This document shows positions 1 through 4,327 of a stretch of DNA of 5,217 nucleotides, piece after piece. Both the position numbers and the translations under genes were made by a program. Where the stretch lies: assembly GCA_035704495.1 (NCBI GenBank), contig DASSWW010000020.1, positions 1 to 5,217 on the forward strand. Reading direction: 5' to 3'. The stretch is from UBA6022 sp035704495 (GTDB lineage: Bacteria; Patescibacteriota; Saccharimonadia; Saccharimonadales; Saccharimonadaceae). Numbering within the stretch: the stretch's first letter is position 1; each line of letters starts with the position of its first letter. A model generated the notes under the pieces. That model did not search any database and had not been told where the DNA came from. It was given only the letters and a program-made list of their open reading frames with translations.

Positions 1-2
1 AT

Positions 3-53
3 TTTATGGGCGACTGGATTCATAGTGGTACAGGTTGGAAGTATGGCGTATAG
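3..53 (+). CDS. Possible 3' end of an upstream gene (partial)
   Basis: Reading from base 3, the frame gives a short Gly/Trp-rich tail ending SGTGWKYGV followed by TAG at 51-53. The promoter of the next gene begins about 30 bases later, which would be a natural place for an upstream gene to end. Only 16 residues are visible, so no family can be named. Frame 1 is also open from the window edge to a TAA at 109-111, but it would run through the promoter of the next gene. The choice between the two frames is weak. Confidence 0.3.
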   Translation, partial: FMGDWIHSGTGWKYGV

Positions 54-82
54 TTTGGACCCCAAGGCGCATTTGCACGATA

Positions 83-112
83 TTGATTTTTTTACCACAA
101 ATAAGCGATAAT
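83..112 (+). promoter_or_regulatory. Sigma70-type promoter of the 170-aa gene
   Basis: TTGATT (83-88) and GATAAT (107-112) are separated by 18 bases. The predicted transcription start near 119 would leave a 5' leader of roughly 24 bases containing the Shine-Dalgarno at 131-138. Found by eye. Confidence 0.5.
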
Positions 113-130
113 AAATATATAGATGAACGA

Positions 131-138
131 AAGGGGAG
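131..138 (+). promoter_or_regulatory. Shine-Dalgarno site fixing the start at 143
   Basis: AAGGGGAG lies four bases before ATG 143 (its AGGGG core six bases before). This strong site decides the start and excludes the in-frame ATG at 35, which lies upstream of the predicted promoter. It contrasts with several genes in the window that lack any such site. Confidence 0.8.
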
Positions 139-142
139 TATT

Positions 143-655
143 ATGGGATTTTGGCAAGCGTTAGGAAAAATGGCACAAGGAAAACCAGTATTTGAAACGC
201 CGACCGAACCAAATACGCAGGATTCAACCAATCAAACTGCTCCACCGGTGTCACAAGATCCAAATAAAACACCAGTCGACGGTAATGGCCGAAAAATCAT
301 TCCAGCGATACGAATTGAACACTGCAAAACGTACCGTAACGGTCCTAGGATAGATGTGCGTGCGTGGGTAACTAATGCGTCTGATGCAGAGATTGAAATA
401 GAGAAAATAGAAGTGATGGGTGATAATGTTGATGTTGACCGGCGATTACGTCCGCAACAATCGCACGAAGTAGTGTTATACAAGGGGCCAGCACCGACGA
501 ACGATTACGAGCACAAAGCAAATGTTCATTATAAATTAGTCAGCAGTGGCGATTACTTCCGCGCCGACTATCGGATTGAATATAATCAAGAATCCGACGG
601 CACGTACAGTGTCGAAACACTTCACCCAGAAAACTATGGTGTAAAAGACGTATAA
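143..655 (+). CDS. Conserved-looking hypothetical protein, 170 aa
   Basis: I do not recognise a named family. The start at 143 is set by the strong Shine-Dalgarno just upstream. The product opens with a short helix-like segment (MGFWQALGKMAQGKPVF), then a low-complexity Pro/Thr/Gln/Asn-rich linker (about residues 18-48). From about residue 53 a compact domain runs to the end, with alternating hydrophobic and polar strands such as IDVRAWVTN, IEIEKIEVMG, HEVVLYKG and FRADYRIEYN. That pattern resembles an all-beta, immunoglobulin-like sandwich; this is inference from the residue pattern only. There is no signal peptide or membrane segment, so the protein is probably cytosolic. It has its own promoter, converges on the glycoside hydrolase gene with a 25-base gap, and is followed by a possible terminator inside that gene's 3' end. 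The role is unknown. Confidence 0.85.
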   Translation: MGFWQALGKMAQGKPVFETPTEPNTQDSTNQTAPPVSQDPNKTPVDGNGRKIIPAIRIEHCKTYRNGPRIDVRAWVTNASDAEIEIEKIEVMGDNVDVDRRLRPQQSHEVVLYKGPAPTNDYEHKANVHYKLVSSGDYFRADYRIEYNQESDGTYSVETLHPENYGVKDV

Positions 656-657
656 CG

Positions 658-675
658 TAGTCGAAAATAGTCGAA
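658..675 (+). repeat. Tandem TAGTCGAA pair between convergent genes
   Basis: TAGTCGAA occurs at 658-665 and again at 668-675, two bases apart, filling most of the 25-base gap between the convergent stops. No function can be assigned; it may be chance. Confidence 0.4.
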
Positions 676-680
676 CGGTG

Positions 681-2324
681 CTACTGGCGAATCGTGCGCA
701 AAACAGCTGTCTCAAAGGCAGTTTTTTTGTTATTACCAGTGTTCGTATGCAGATTCACAGAGCTTTTATTTAGATAAAGCCCACCAAGTTTACGAGCAAC
801 TACGTTCGAGTATTCGCGTTTTATGGCATAAATAGCTGCTGCAGTCCAGGCTTGGATTTCTTGGGCTGGCTGAGATACGGGATATTCTGTGTCAGTCGTT
901 AGACTTTCATTGTGCACGGTGACTTTTTGATTAATTAACCGATGGTCAGGGTCGGAGCTGCCACTAGCGTACTCGCCGAGTAGTTTTGTCTCGTTGTAGT
1001 TATCCCAGACGCGTTTTTTTAGTTCGTGCGAAAGTCCATGATACCCGTGCCGGTCTAATCCTTTGGCAATATAATACGACGTCCATGGCCACGAATTACC
1101 GTTGTGATAACGGTCGTCGCTATAGCGCAGCGAGTCGCTAGATAAGGTGCGAATACCACTAGGGCAGAGCATTTCTGGCGAGAAAAGGTTTTGTATAACC
1201 GCCCTGCGTTTATGCGCAATTTCATTGGTTTGTTTTGGATCGTCTGTATCGTCAAGAATGCCCGAATTAAGCAGGTGACCCATGTCGGACGACCGGATTG
1301 CGAGCGGCCGTAAGTGACCATCAGTATCGCGATCGGTGCCACGGGCAAAATAACCACCATTATGTTTTTTGTCGGTTACCCAAAATTTATCCAGCACGAC
1401 TGTTTGTAATTTGCGCGCACGTTTGCGCAGCACCGACGCTTCGTCAGTCCGACCAAGCGTTTCATAGATAGTCGCTGCACCTAATAGGGCATCGTATGCT
1501 TCGGCTTGTTGTTCTACGGCAGCGACGCCCAGATTGGATTCGGGGTGATGTTCCGCCCAACTGCCATCGGCATGATGAAATGCTTCGGGCGAATCAGCCC
1601 ATGTTTGGTTGGCGTGGTGCAGGGGATTTTTGGCGAGCGATTCGACCAAACCTTCGGGATTTTTATCCATACGTCCAGTTAACCAAGCGATATTTTGTTC
1701 TAATCCATGTAAAACTGCGTGCGTCTTGTCGTCACGACCCTTGTACGTTTCGTCCAGAAAATCAGTACCGTAATCTGGGTGATTCACTAGGCGGCTAATG
1801 GCAATAATGTTTTTACCTGTCGTATCAATGGCGCCATAGTACGGCCACCCCCAATTCTTTTTTTCGGTCAGATTGATCGCTAGCGGATCATCGGGACTGC
1901 GGATTTCGTGCGGAATTTTACCGATTTCTTGTTCGTCGAATGGTTTGGTTGGATTGGTATAGTTATCAATCACACCCATTTTTTCGAACGAAGCAATAAC
2001 TGTCGTGCGAGTCAGTTCGGGGTGTAAATCAAAAATAAGTTCAGCCACAACGTGACCGTCACGAGGAAAGAACACATTATATTTATTAAAGTCAGCATCG
2101 TCTTTGTTTGCTTCGCGCGAACCAGCGGCGTTGCTGGGCCCACTTTTGCCAATATCTTTTGCATGTTTGACGGCAGTTAGGTTGGTCAAGGCTTCGACAG
2201 TCGACATATGACGCAGCGGCGAATCAATGGCGATGGTTTCCGGATCTTTACTAAGTGTTTCATCGGCGTGAATATGAATACCGCGAGGAGAGTTGTGACC
2301 GGTGTTATCTGGTCGACGTTTCAT
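681..2324 (-). CDS. (alpha/alpha)6-barrel glycoside hydrolase, amylo-alpha-1,6-glucosidase / glycogen-debranching-like
   Basis: The 547-residue product is most like the catalytic half of bacterial glycogen-debranching / amylo-alpha-1,6-glucosidase proteins, which hydrolyse alpha-glucosidic links in glycogen-like or oligosaccharide substrates. Family-like blocks in order: FFPRDGHVVAEL near residue 85 (the [F]xRD block, with D89 at the usual acidic position), GKIPHEIR (135-142), WGWPYYGAID (158-167), HHADGSWAEH (250-259), VEQQAEAYDALL (270-281), PSGIRTLS (388-395) before YHNGNSWPW (406-414), and QEIQAWTAAA (488-497). The order and spacing match the helical-toroid clan, so the fold call is strong. 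The exact substrate and catalytic residues are not settled from sequence. The first 80 residues are polar and family-poor. No signal peptide is seen, suggesting a cytosolic enzyme. The ATG at 2324 has no Shine-Dalgarno but lies at the predicted transcription start of a near-consensus promoter, so the mRNA is probably leaderless. Confidence 0.8.
   Translation of the reverse strand: MKRRPDNTGHNSPRGIHIHADETLSKDPETIAIDSPLRHMSTVEALTNLTAVKHAKDIGKSGPSNAAGSREANKDDADFNKYNVFFPRDGHVVAELIFDLHPELTRTTVIASFEKMGVIDNYTNPTKPFDEQEIGKIPHEIRSPDDPLAINLTEKKNWGWPYYGAIDTTGKNIIAISRLVNHPDYGTDFLDETYKGRDDKTHAVLHGLEQNIAWLTGRMDKNPEGLVESLAKNPLHHANQTWADSPEAFHHADGSWAEHHPESNLGVAAVEQQAEAYDALLGAATIYETLGRTDEASVLRKRARKLQTVVLDKFWVTDKKHNGGYFARGTDRDTDGHLRPLAIRSSDMGHLLNSGILDDTDDPKQTNEIAHKRRAVIQNLFSPEMLCPSGIRTLSSDSLRYSDDRYHNGNSWPWTSYYIAKGLDRHGYHGLSHELKKRVWDNYNETKLLGEYASGSSDPDHRLINQKVTVHNESLTTDTEYPVSQPAQEIQAWTAAAIYAIKREYSNVVARKLGGLYLNKSSVNLHTNTGNNKKTAFETAVLRTIRQ
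705..728 (+). terminator. Possible Rho-independent terminator for the 170-aa gene
   Basis: CTGTC (707-711) can pair with GGCAG (717-721), with one G-U pair and a five-base loop, followed directly by seven T residues (722-728). The stem is short, so strength is uncertain. It lies about 50 bases after the stop at 655, inside the last codons of the convergent - strand gene, whose 3' coding sequence would double as the terminator. Confidence 0.45.
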
Positions 2325-2330
2325 AGTGTA

Positions 2331-2359
2331 ATTATATAGTATCTAATACAACACGTCAA
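2331..2359 (-). promoter_or_regulatory. Near-consensus promoter giving a leaderless mRNA for the glycoside hydrolase
   Basis: On the - strand, TTGACG (2359-2354) and TATAAT (2336-2331) are separated by exactly 17 bases. The ATG begins at 2324, the seventh base after the -10, where transcription normally starts. The six bases between (TTACAC, 2330-2325) hold no ribosome-binding site. Confidence 0.75.
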
Positions 2360-2370
2360 ATTGTGTGAGA

Positions 2371-2383
2371 TTTCGTAACGAAA
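2371..2383. repeat. Short palindrome upstream of the glycoside hydrolase promoter
   Basis: TTTCG (2371-2375) and CGAAA (2379-2383) form a perfect inverted repeat around TAA. It lies 12-24 bases upstream of the -35 element and just after the stop of the 109-aa gene. It could be a small operator or a weak hairpin. There is no T-tract, so it is not a clear terminator. At this length chance is possible. Confidence 0.3.
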
Positions 2384-2394
2384 GATTGATTAGC

Positions 2395-2724
2395 TTAGGC
2401 AGCGTGGCCGAGGACGGATTTTTCGTTGATGGTTAGACGTGGATCGTCGCGAGCGATTAGCTCACCAAGTGATGTGCGGGCAAAAGCGTCACGAACTTTG
2501 TCGGTAACGACAGGTTCAGATTCGTGTGTTTCTTGACGAGAAGTATTTGCTGTTTCTAAAACGCCACCAGTAGCGAAGAGCATGCCAACTCGGCCAAGAT
2601 CGTCTACGGCTGCTTCACGGCGTTGCGCAAGACGTTCGGCAAGCAGTCGCTGGTCGGCATCTTGAATATTCTCATGGCTAGATGGGTAGTAACTAAGTGG
2701 GGAATAGGTATGTTCGTTACTCAT
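2395..2724 (-). CDS. Hypothetical protein, 109 aa
   Basis: I do not recognise a family. The product is soluble and charged, with no signal peptide or membrane segment. It has a Ser/Tyr-rich N-terminus (residues 1-17), then a likely amphipathic helix rich in Arg, Glu, Ala and Leu (about 20-45, containing QRLLAERLAQRREAAVDDLG), a short hydrophobic Gly-containing patch (RVGMLFATGGVL), a polar linker with several Thr/Ser/Glu, and a second likely helix including VRDAFARTSLGELIARDDPR. It lies 70 bases upstream of the glycoside hydrolase on the same strand, but that gene has its own promoter in the gap, so co-transcription is not required. The ATG at 2724 has no Shine-Dalgarno and sits eight bases after an extended -10 element, predicting a leaderless or nearly leaderless mRNA. 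The frame is well supported by that promoter and by codon use like its neighbours. Confidence 0.7.
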   Translation of the reverse strand: MSNEHTYSPLSYYPSSHENIQDADQRLLAERLAQRREAAVDDLGRVGMLFATGGVLETANTSRQETHESEPVVTDKVRDAFARTSLGELIARDDPRLTINEKSVLGHAA

Positions 2725-2732
2725 ATATCTTT

Positions 2733-2761
2733 AAAATACCACTGAAATCATTTGTAGTCAA
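2733..2761 (-). promoter_or_regulatory. Extended -10 promoter of the 109-aa gene, leaderless geometry
   Basis: On the - strand TTGACT (2761-2756) is followed after 17 bases by TATTTT (2738-2733), preceded by TGG, which makes an extended -10. The ATG starts at 2724, nine bases after the last -10 base. The bases between (AAAGATAT) do not form a usable Shine-Dalgarno at normal spacing. Confidence 0.6.
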
Positions 2762-2765
2762 GCCG

Positions 2766-2771
2766 TATAAT
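2766..2771 (+). promoter_or_regulatory. Consensus -10 hexamer facing the DUF2130 remnant
   Basis: TATAAT at 2766-2771 on the + strand has a moderate -35 partner, CTGAAA (2742-2747), 18 bases upstream. If active, it would transcribe the DUF2130 remnant and then run antisense into the DUF488 gene. It overlaps the divergent promoter of the 109-aa gene. No obvious start codon with a ribosome site follows. Confidence 0.3.
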
Positions 2772-2784
2772 TACTTGGCAGTAA

Positions 2785-2940
2785 TTTTACGAAACGCATC
2801 AAGAAAAAGCGATTCGAACCGTCATTGATAGTACGATTGGCATGTACGGCGACCTGCAAGGAATCACTAGCCGGGCCTTGCCAGCAATCGCATCGTTAGA
2901 AATAGGCGATGATGATGAGGAACAGCCAGCGTTACTTTGA
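2785..2940 (+). pseudogene. C-terminal remnant of a DUF2130 family gene
   Basis: The + strand frame from 2785 to TGA 2938-2940 encodes 51 residues that resemble the C-terminal end of DUF2130 proteins. Those typically end with a Lys/Glu-rich helix, then a block like (R/K)EKQIxxVIxNTxGMYGDLQGI and a short acidic tail. Here the match is QEKAIRTVIDSTIGMYGDLQ (residues 6-25) followed by GITSRALPAIASLEIG and an acidic stretch. Stops at 2782-2784 (TAA) and 2755-2757 (TAG) close the frame upstream, there is no start codon before the conserved block, and the rest of the family (several hundred residues) is absent. Its place is taken by the oppositely oriented 109-aa gene. It therefore looks like the stub of a deleted or rearranged gene. 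The last nine bases overlap the 3' end of the DUF488 gene. Family assignment is from memory of the motif. Confidence 0.7.
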
Positions 2941-3468
2941 CGTGTCTGATGTTCCGGTGGGCGGATAGTACACGCGCGTTCCGTCGACGGCCGCAAATGA
3001 CGTCAAGGTATGTGGTGTATTGCTTGTTAGGCTCATCATGTCGATGACTTCGATGTCACGCACCACTAACGCGTCTCCGACTAAACTACGATGGCAACGC
3101 CACGGCACAGCTTCAGCACACATGATAGCGGTGGTTTTATTTGCGGCGTAGCTAATTAATTCGTCGATCGTCTGGGCAAAGTCTGGGGTTTGCATATAAT
3201 CGGCATAACCTCGAAAAGATTTATTGCGCCACTCGCAATTTATCGAATCTTTGCTGGTAGGACGTAGACCGCCTAGATTTTTCATATAACGGTATTCAAT
3301 ATCAGATGCGGGTAAAGTTTGTTGCAGATTATCTTGTGCAAACTGTGGATTGTGCCGGGATTTTGGGATGGTACGAATATCTATTAGTTGCGTAACATCA
3401 TTCGTTTTTAATAATTCGACAAATTCATCGATAGGGCGAGTGGAGTGGCCGATAGTGTAAATCCTCAT
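2932..3468 (-). CDS. DUF488 family protein
   Basis: The 178-residue product carries the full DUF488 signature: N-terminal YTIGHS (4-9), LIDIRTIPKSRHNPQF (28-43, with R32, S37, R38 and P41), YMKNLGG (61-67), NKSFRGYADYM (82-92), and the C-terminal block MCAEAVPWRCHRSLVGDAL (116-134) with C117, C125, H126 and R127. The biochemical function of the family is not established; the conserved Cys/His/Arg residues suggest a catalytic or ligand-binding site (inference). The family begins at MRIYTIGHS, so the start is taken as ATG 3468. The frame stays open upstream to a GTG at 3531, but those residues are not family-like and would cover the inverted repeat at 3492-3521. There is no Shine-Dalgarno. The gene is divergent from DUF427, and its 3' end overlaps the DUF2130 remnant by nine bases. 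Confidence 0.9.
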   Translation of the reverse strand: MRIYTIGHSTRPIDEFVELLKTNDVTQLIDIRTIPKSRHNPQFAQDNLQQTLPASDIEYRYMKNLGGLRPTSKDSINCEWRNKSFRGYADYMQTPDFAQTIDELISYAANKTTAIMCAEAVPWRCHRSLVGDALVVRDIEVIDMMSLTSNTPHTLTSFAAVDGTRVYYPPTGTSDTSK

Positions 3469-3474
3469 GAATAT

Positions 3475-3503
3475 AGTATGGACGTTTGTGATTAATTTTG
3501 CAT
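3475..3503 (-). promoter_or_regulatory. Weak candidate promoter of DUF488
   Basis: CATACT (3480-3475) on the - strand lies six bases before ATG 3468, the same geometry as the leaderless promoters elsewhere in the window. The -35 at the right distance (ATGCAA, 3503-3498) is poor and lies inside the left arm of the inverted repeat, so activator or repressor control is conceivable. TACTAT (3478-3473) is an alternative -10. Confidence 0.3.
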
Positions 3504-3521
3504 GTTTTATTGCAAAATTAA
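3492..3521. promoter_or_regulatory. Perfect 11-bp inverted repeat, candidate shared operator
   Basis: TTAATTTTGCA (3492-3502) and its exact reverse complement TGCAAAATTAA (3511-3521) are separated by eight bases. The pair sits between the divergent starts of DUF488 (3468) and DUF427 (3574), 24 and 53 bases away, next to the predicted -35 of both. The half-site centres are 19 bases apart, which would suit a dimeric regulator. There is no T-tract after either arm, so a terminator is unlikely. Confidence 0.6.
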
Positions 3522-3524
3522 ATT

Positions 3525-3554
3525 GTGTCACTGGTGGCCAAAATCTGCCATAAT
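3525..3554 (+). promoter_or_regulatory. Candidate promoter of DUF427
   Basis: CATAAT (3549-3554) matches the -10 consensus at five of six positions. GTGTCA (3525-3530), 18 bases upstream, matches the -35 at four of six. Transcription would start near 3561, giving a leader of about 13 bases that includes the Shine-Dalgarno. The -35 begins four bases after the inverted repeat. Confidence 0.4.
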
Positions 3555-3560
3555 GGAGTT

Positions 3561-3570
3561 AAAAGGAGAA
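3561..3570 (+). promoter_or_regulatory. Shine-Dalgarno site fixing the DUF427 start
   Basis: AAAAGGAGAA places an AGGAG core seven bases before ATG 3574. It selects this start over the in-frame upstream ATG at 3502, which lies in the inverted repeat. Confidence 0.85.
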
Positions 3571-3573
3571 CAT

Positions 3574-3876
3574 ATGAAAGCAATTTGGAACAACACGGTT
3601 ATTGCCGAAGCGCCAACGGAGAATTTAATTCGCATCGAGGGGAATTGGTACTTTCCGCCAGGAAGTATTAAAAAAGAGTTGTATCAAGATAGCGATCATC
3701 GAACAACTTGTTTTTGGAAAGGCGAAGCATATTATTATGATATTGTCGTCGACGGTAAAACGAATGAGTTTGGCGCCTGGTATTATCCGCATCCAATGGA
3801 CGGATCGATAGAACGCGTCAAAAAAGATTTCACAAATTATGTCGCATTTTGGAATGGTGTTGAAATAGTTGAGTAG
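3574..3876 (+). CDS. DUF427 domain protein, 100 aa
   Basis: The product is a single DUF427 domain of typical length (about 90-100 residues). Landmarks in order: MKAIWNNTVIAEA (1-13), NWYFPPGSIKKELY (24-37) with the usual YFPxxxI, the TTCFWKGEAYYYDI block (44-57), FGAWYYPHP (67-75), and a C-terminal VAFWNGVEI (90-98). The family is a small mainly beta cytosolic protein without an assigned reaction. No signal or membrane segment is present. The start is decided by the Shine-Dalgarno at 3561-3570. It is divergent from DUF488 across a palindromic site, suggesting joint control. A new promoter starts right after its stop, so downstream genes need not be co-transcribed. Confidence 0.93.
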   Translation: MKAIWNNTVIAEAPTENLIRIEGNWYFPPGSIKKELYQDSDHRTTCFWKGEAYYYDIVVDGKTNEFGAWYYPHPMDGSIERVKKDFTNYVAFWNGVEIVE

Positions 3877-3895
3877 CTATTAAGCACTTGCATAA

Positions 3896-3904
3896 TGTTA
3901 TAAT
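3896..3904 (+). promoter_or_regulatory. Extended -10 promoter of the 85-aa gene
   Basis: TGTTATAAT combines the TGn extension (3896-3898) with a perfect TATAAT (3899-3904). No good -35 stands 17 bases upstream, which is acceptable for extended -10 promoters. The predicted start near 3911 falls inside the inverted repeat at 3905-3924. Confidence 0.65.
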
Positions 3905-3924
3905 ATGTGCTATTATTAGCACAT
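3905..3924. promoter_or_regulatory. Inverted repeat over the predicted transcription start, candidate operator
   Basis: ATGTGCTA (3905-3912) and TAGCACAT (3917-3924) are exact reverse complements around a four-base TTAT. The repeat begins directly after the -10 and covers the predicted transcription start, the classic place for a repressor site. A third copy of the AGCAC core at 3883-3887 lies upstream of the -10. It has no T-tract, so it is a poor terminator for DUF427. In RNA the repeat would be cut by a start at about 3911, so a DNA operator is more likely than a leader hairpin. Confidence 0.6.
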
Positions 3925-3965
3925 TCCGAGCTAGACCCTACTATATTGGAAAGAAGTTGATTGTC

Positions 3966-4223
3966 ATGATTGGCGACCCTACAATTTACAAGCCTGATGT
4001 TCTGATACTGAAACTGCAAGAGGAAAGGAAAATCCTTGCTGGCACCTACCTAGGACGAGATCGCATGACTGCTGTTGCAATAGATGTGCAGCGTGCTGCG
4101 TTCGAGTTGTGGTACAACCACAAACAGCTCAGCGACAAGGAGTTCGAGAAGGTGAAGCAAGAGTGCACACCCTACCTCCCGCCTCCGAAAGCAAAGAAGC
4201 AATCAGTTCCAGCGCATGTGTAA
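3966..4223 (+). CDS. Hypothetical protein, 85 aa, atypical codon use
   Basis: I do not recognise a family. From ATG 3966 the product is an 85-residue soluble, probably helical protein: MIGDPTIYKPDVLILKLQEE at the start, a middle containing LGRDRMTAVAIDVQRAAFEL (about 31-50), a charged helix with SDKEFEKVKQE, and a Pro/Lys-rich tail (PPPKAKK, about 73-79). The purine-rich stretch GGAAAGAAG (3948-3956) is a modest ribosome site for ATG 3966; an in-frame TTG at 3957 is a less likely alternative. Upstream in-frame codons from 3888 lie in the promoter and are excluded. Codon choice differs from the neighbours: five of six Glu are GAG, all four Tyr are TAC and both Phe are TTC, whereas DUF427 and the CYTH gene prefer GAA and TAT. 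It has its own promoter and operator-like repeat and is followed by a strong hairpin. High expression or recent acquisition could explain this. Confidence 0.7.
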   Translation: MIGDPTIYKPDVLILKLQEERKILAGTYLGRDRMTAVAIDVQRAAFELWYNHKQLSDKEFEKVKQECTPYLPPPKAKKQSVPAHV

Positions 4224-4233
4224 CAACTACTCG

Positions 4234-4266
4234 GATTCACCCCTGATACTAATCGGGGGTGTAATC
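4234..4266 (+). terminator. Strong GC-rich hairpin after the 85-aa gene, lacking a U-tract
   Basis: CACCCCTGAT (4238-4247) pairs with ATCGGGGGTG (4252-4261) over ten positions (one G-T) around the loop ACTA. Skipping T4262, GATT (4234-4237) also pairs with AATC (4263-4266), giving 14 pairs with one bulge. It starts ten bases after the stop at 4223. Neither strand has a T-run beside it, so it is not a textbook intrinsic terminator. It may still stop or pause transcription, protect the mRNA 3' end, or be another structured element. Confidence 0.6.
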
Positions 4267-4311
4267 ATGTCCGCGAGCAGCAGCATCTTCTATGTATCGT
4301 CAGCCAGTAAC

Positions 4312-4320
4312 TGGTATACT
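4312..4320 (+). promoter_or_regulatory. Extended -10 promoter of the RNase HI operon, leaderless geometry
   Basis: TGGTATACT holds a TGn extension and TATACT (4315-4320). Seven bases (AAATAGA) separate it from ATG 4328, so transcription should begin at or next to the start codon. There is no Shine-Dalgarno and no convincing -35. Confidence 0.6.
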
Positions 4321-4327
4321 AAATAGA

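Noticed and set aside
35..142. N-terminal extension of the 170-aa protein to ATG 35
   Set aside because: The extension spans the predicted promoter, and a strong Shine-Dalgarno marks ATG 143.
4..483. Two open frames on the - strand (4-231 and 232-483)
   Set aside because: They oppose the well-supported 170-aa + gene or its promoter, have no ribosome site, and their residue patterns are not protein-like.
1055..1798. Open frames overlapping the glycosidase gene (1055-1360 -, 1496-1798 +)
   Set aside because: Both are covered by the glycosidase frame, which has clear family motifs through this stretch.
2799..2996. - strand frame across the DUF2130 remnant
   Set aside because: It lacks family features and a ribosome site and is explained as the complement of the remnant and the end of DUF488.
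3469..3531. N-terminal extension of DUF488 to GTG 3531
   Set aside because: The DUF488 family begins at the YTIGHS segment; the extra residues translate the inverted repeat and promoter region.
3905..3924. Hairpin read as the DUF427 terminator
   Set aside because: There is no T-tract after either arm, and it begins directly after a perfect extended -10, so an operator is the simpler reading.
4267..4327. Possible small RNA or tRNA between the hairpin and RNase HI
   Set aside because: No cloverleaf, T-loop consensus or terminator could be made out; the stretch holds only the RNase HI promoter.
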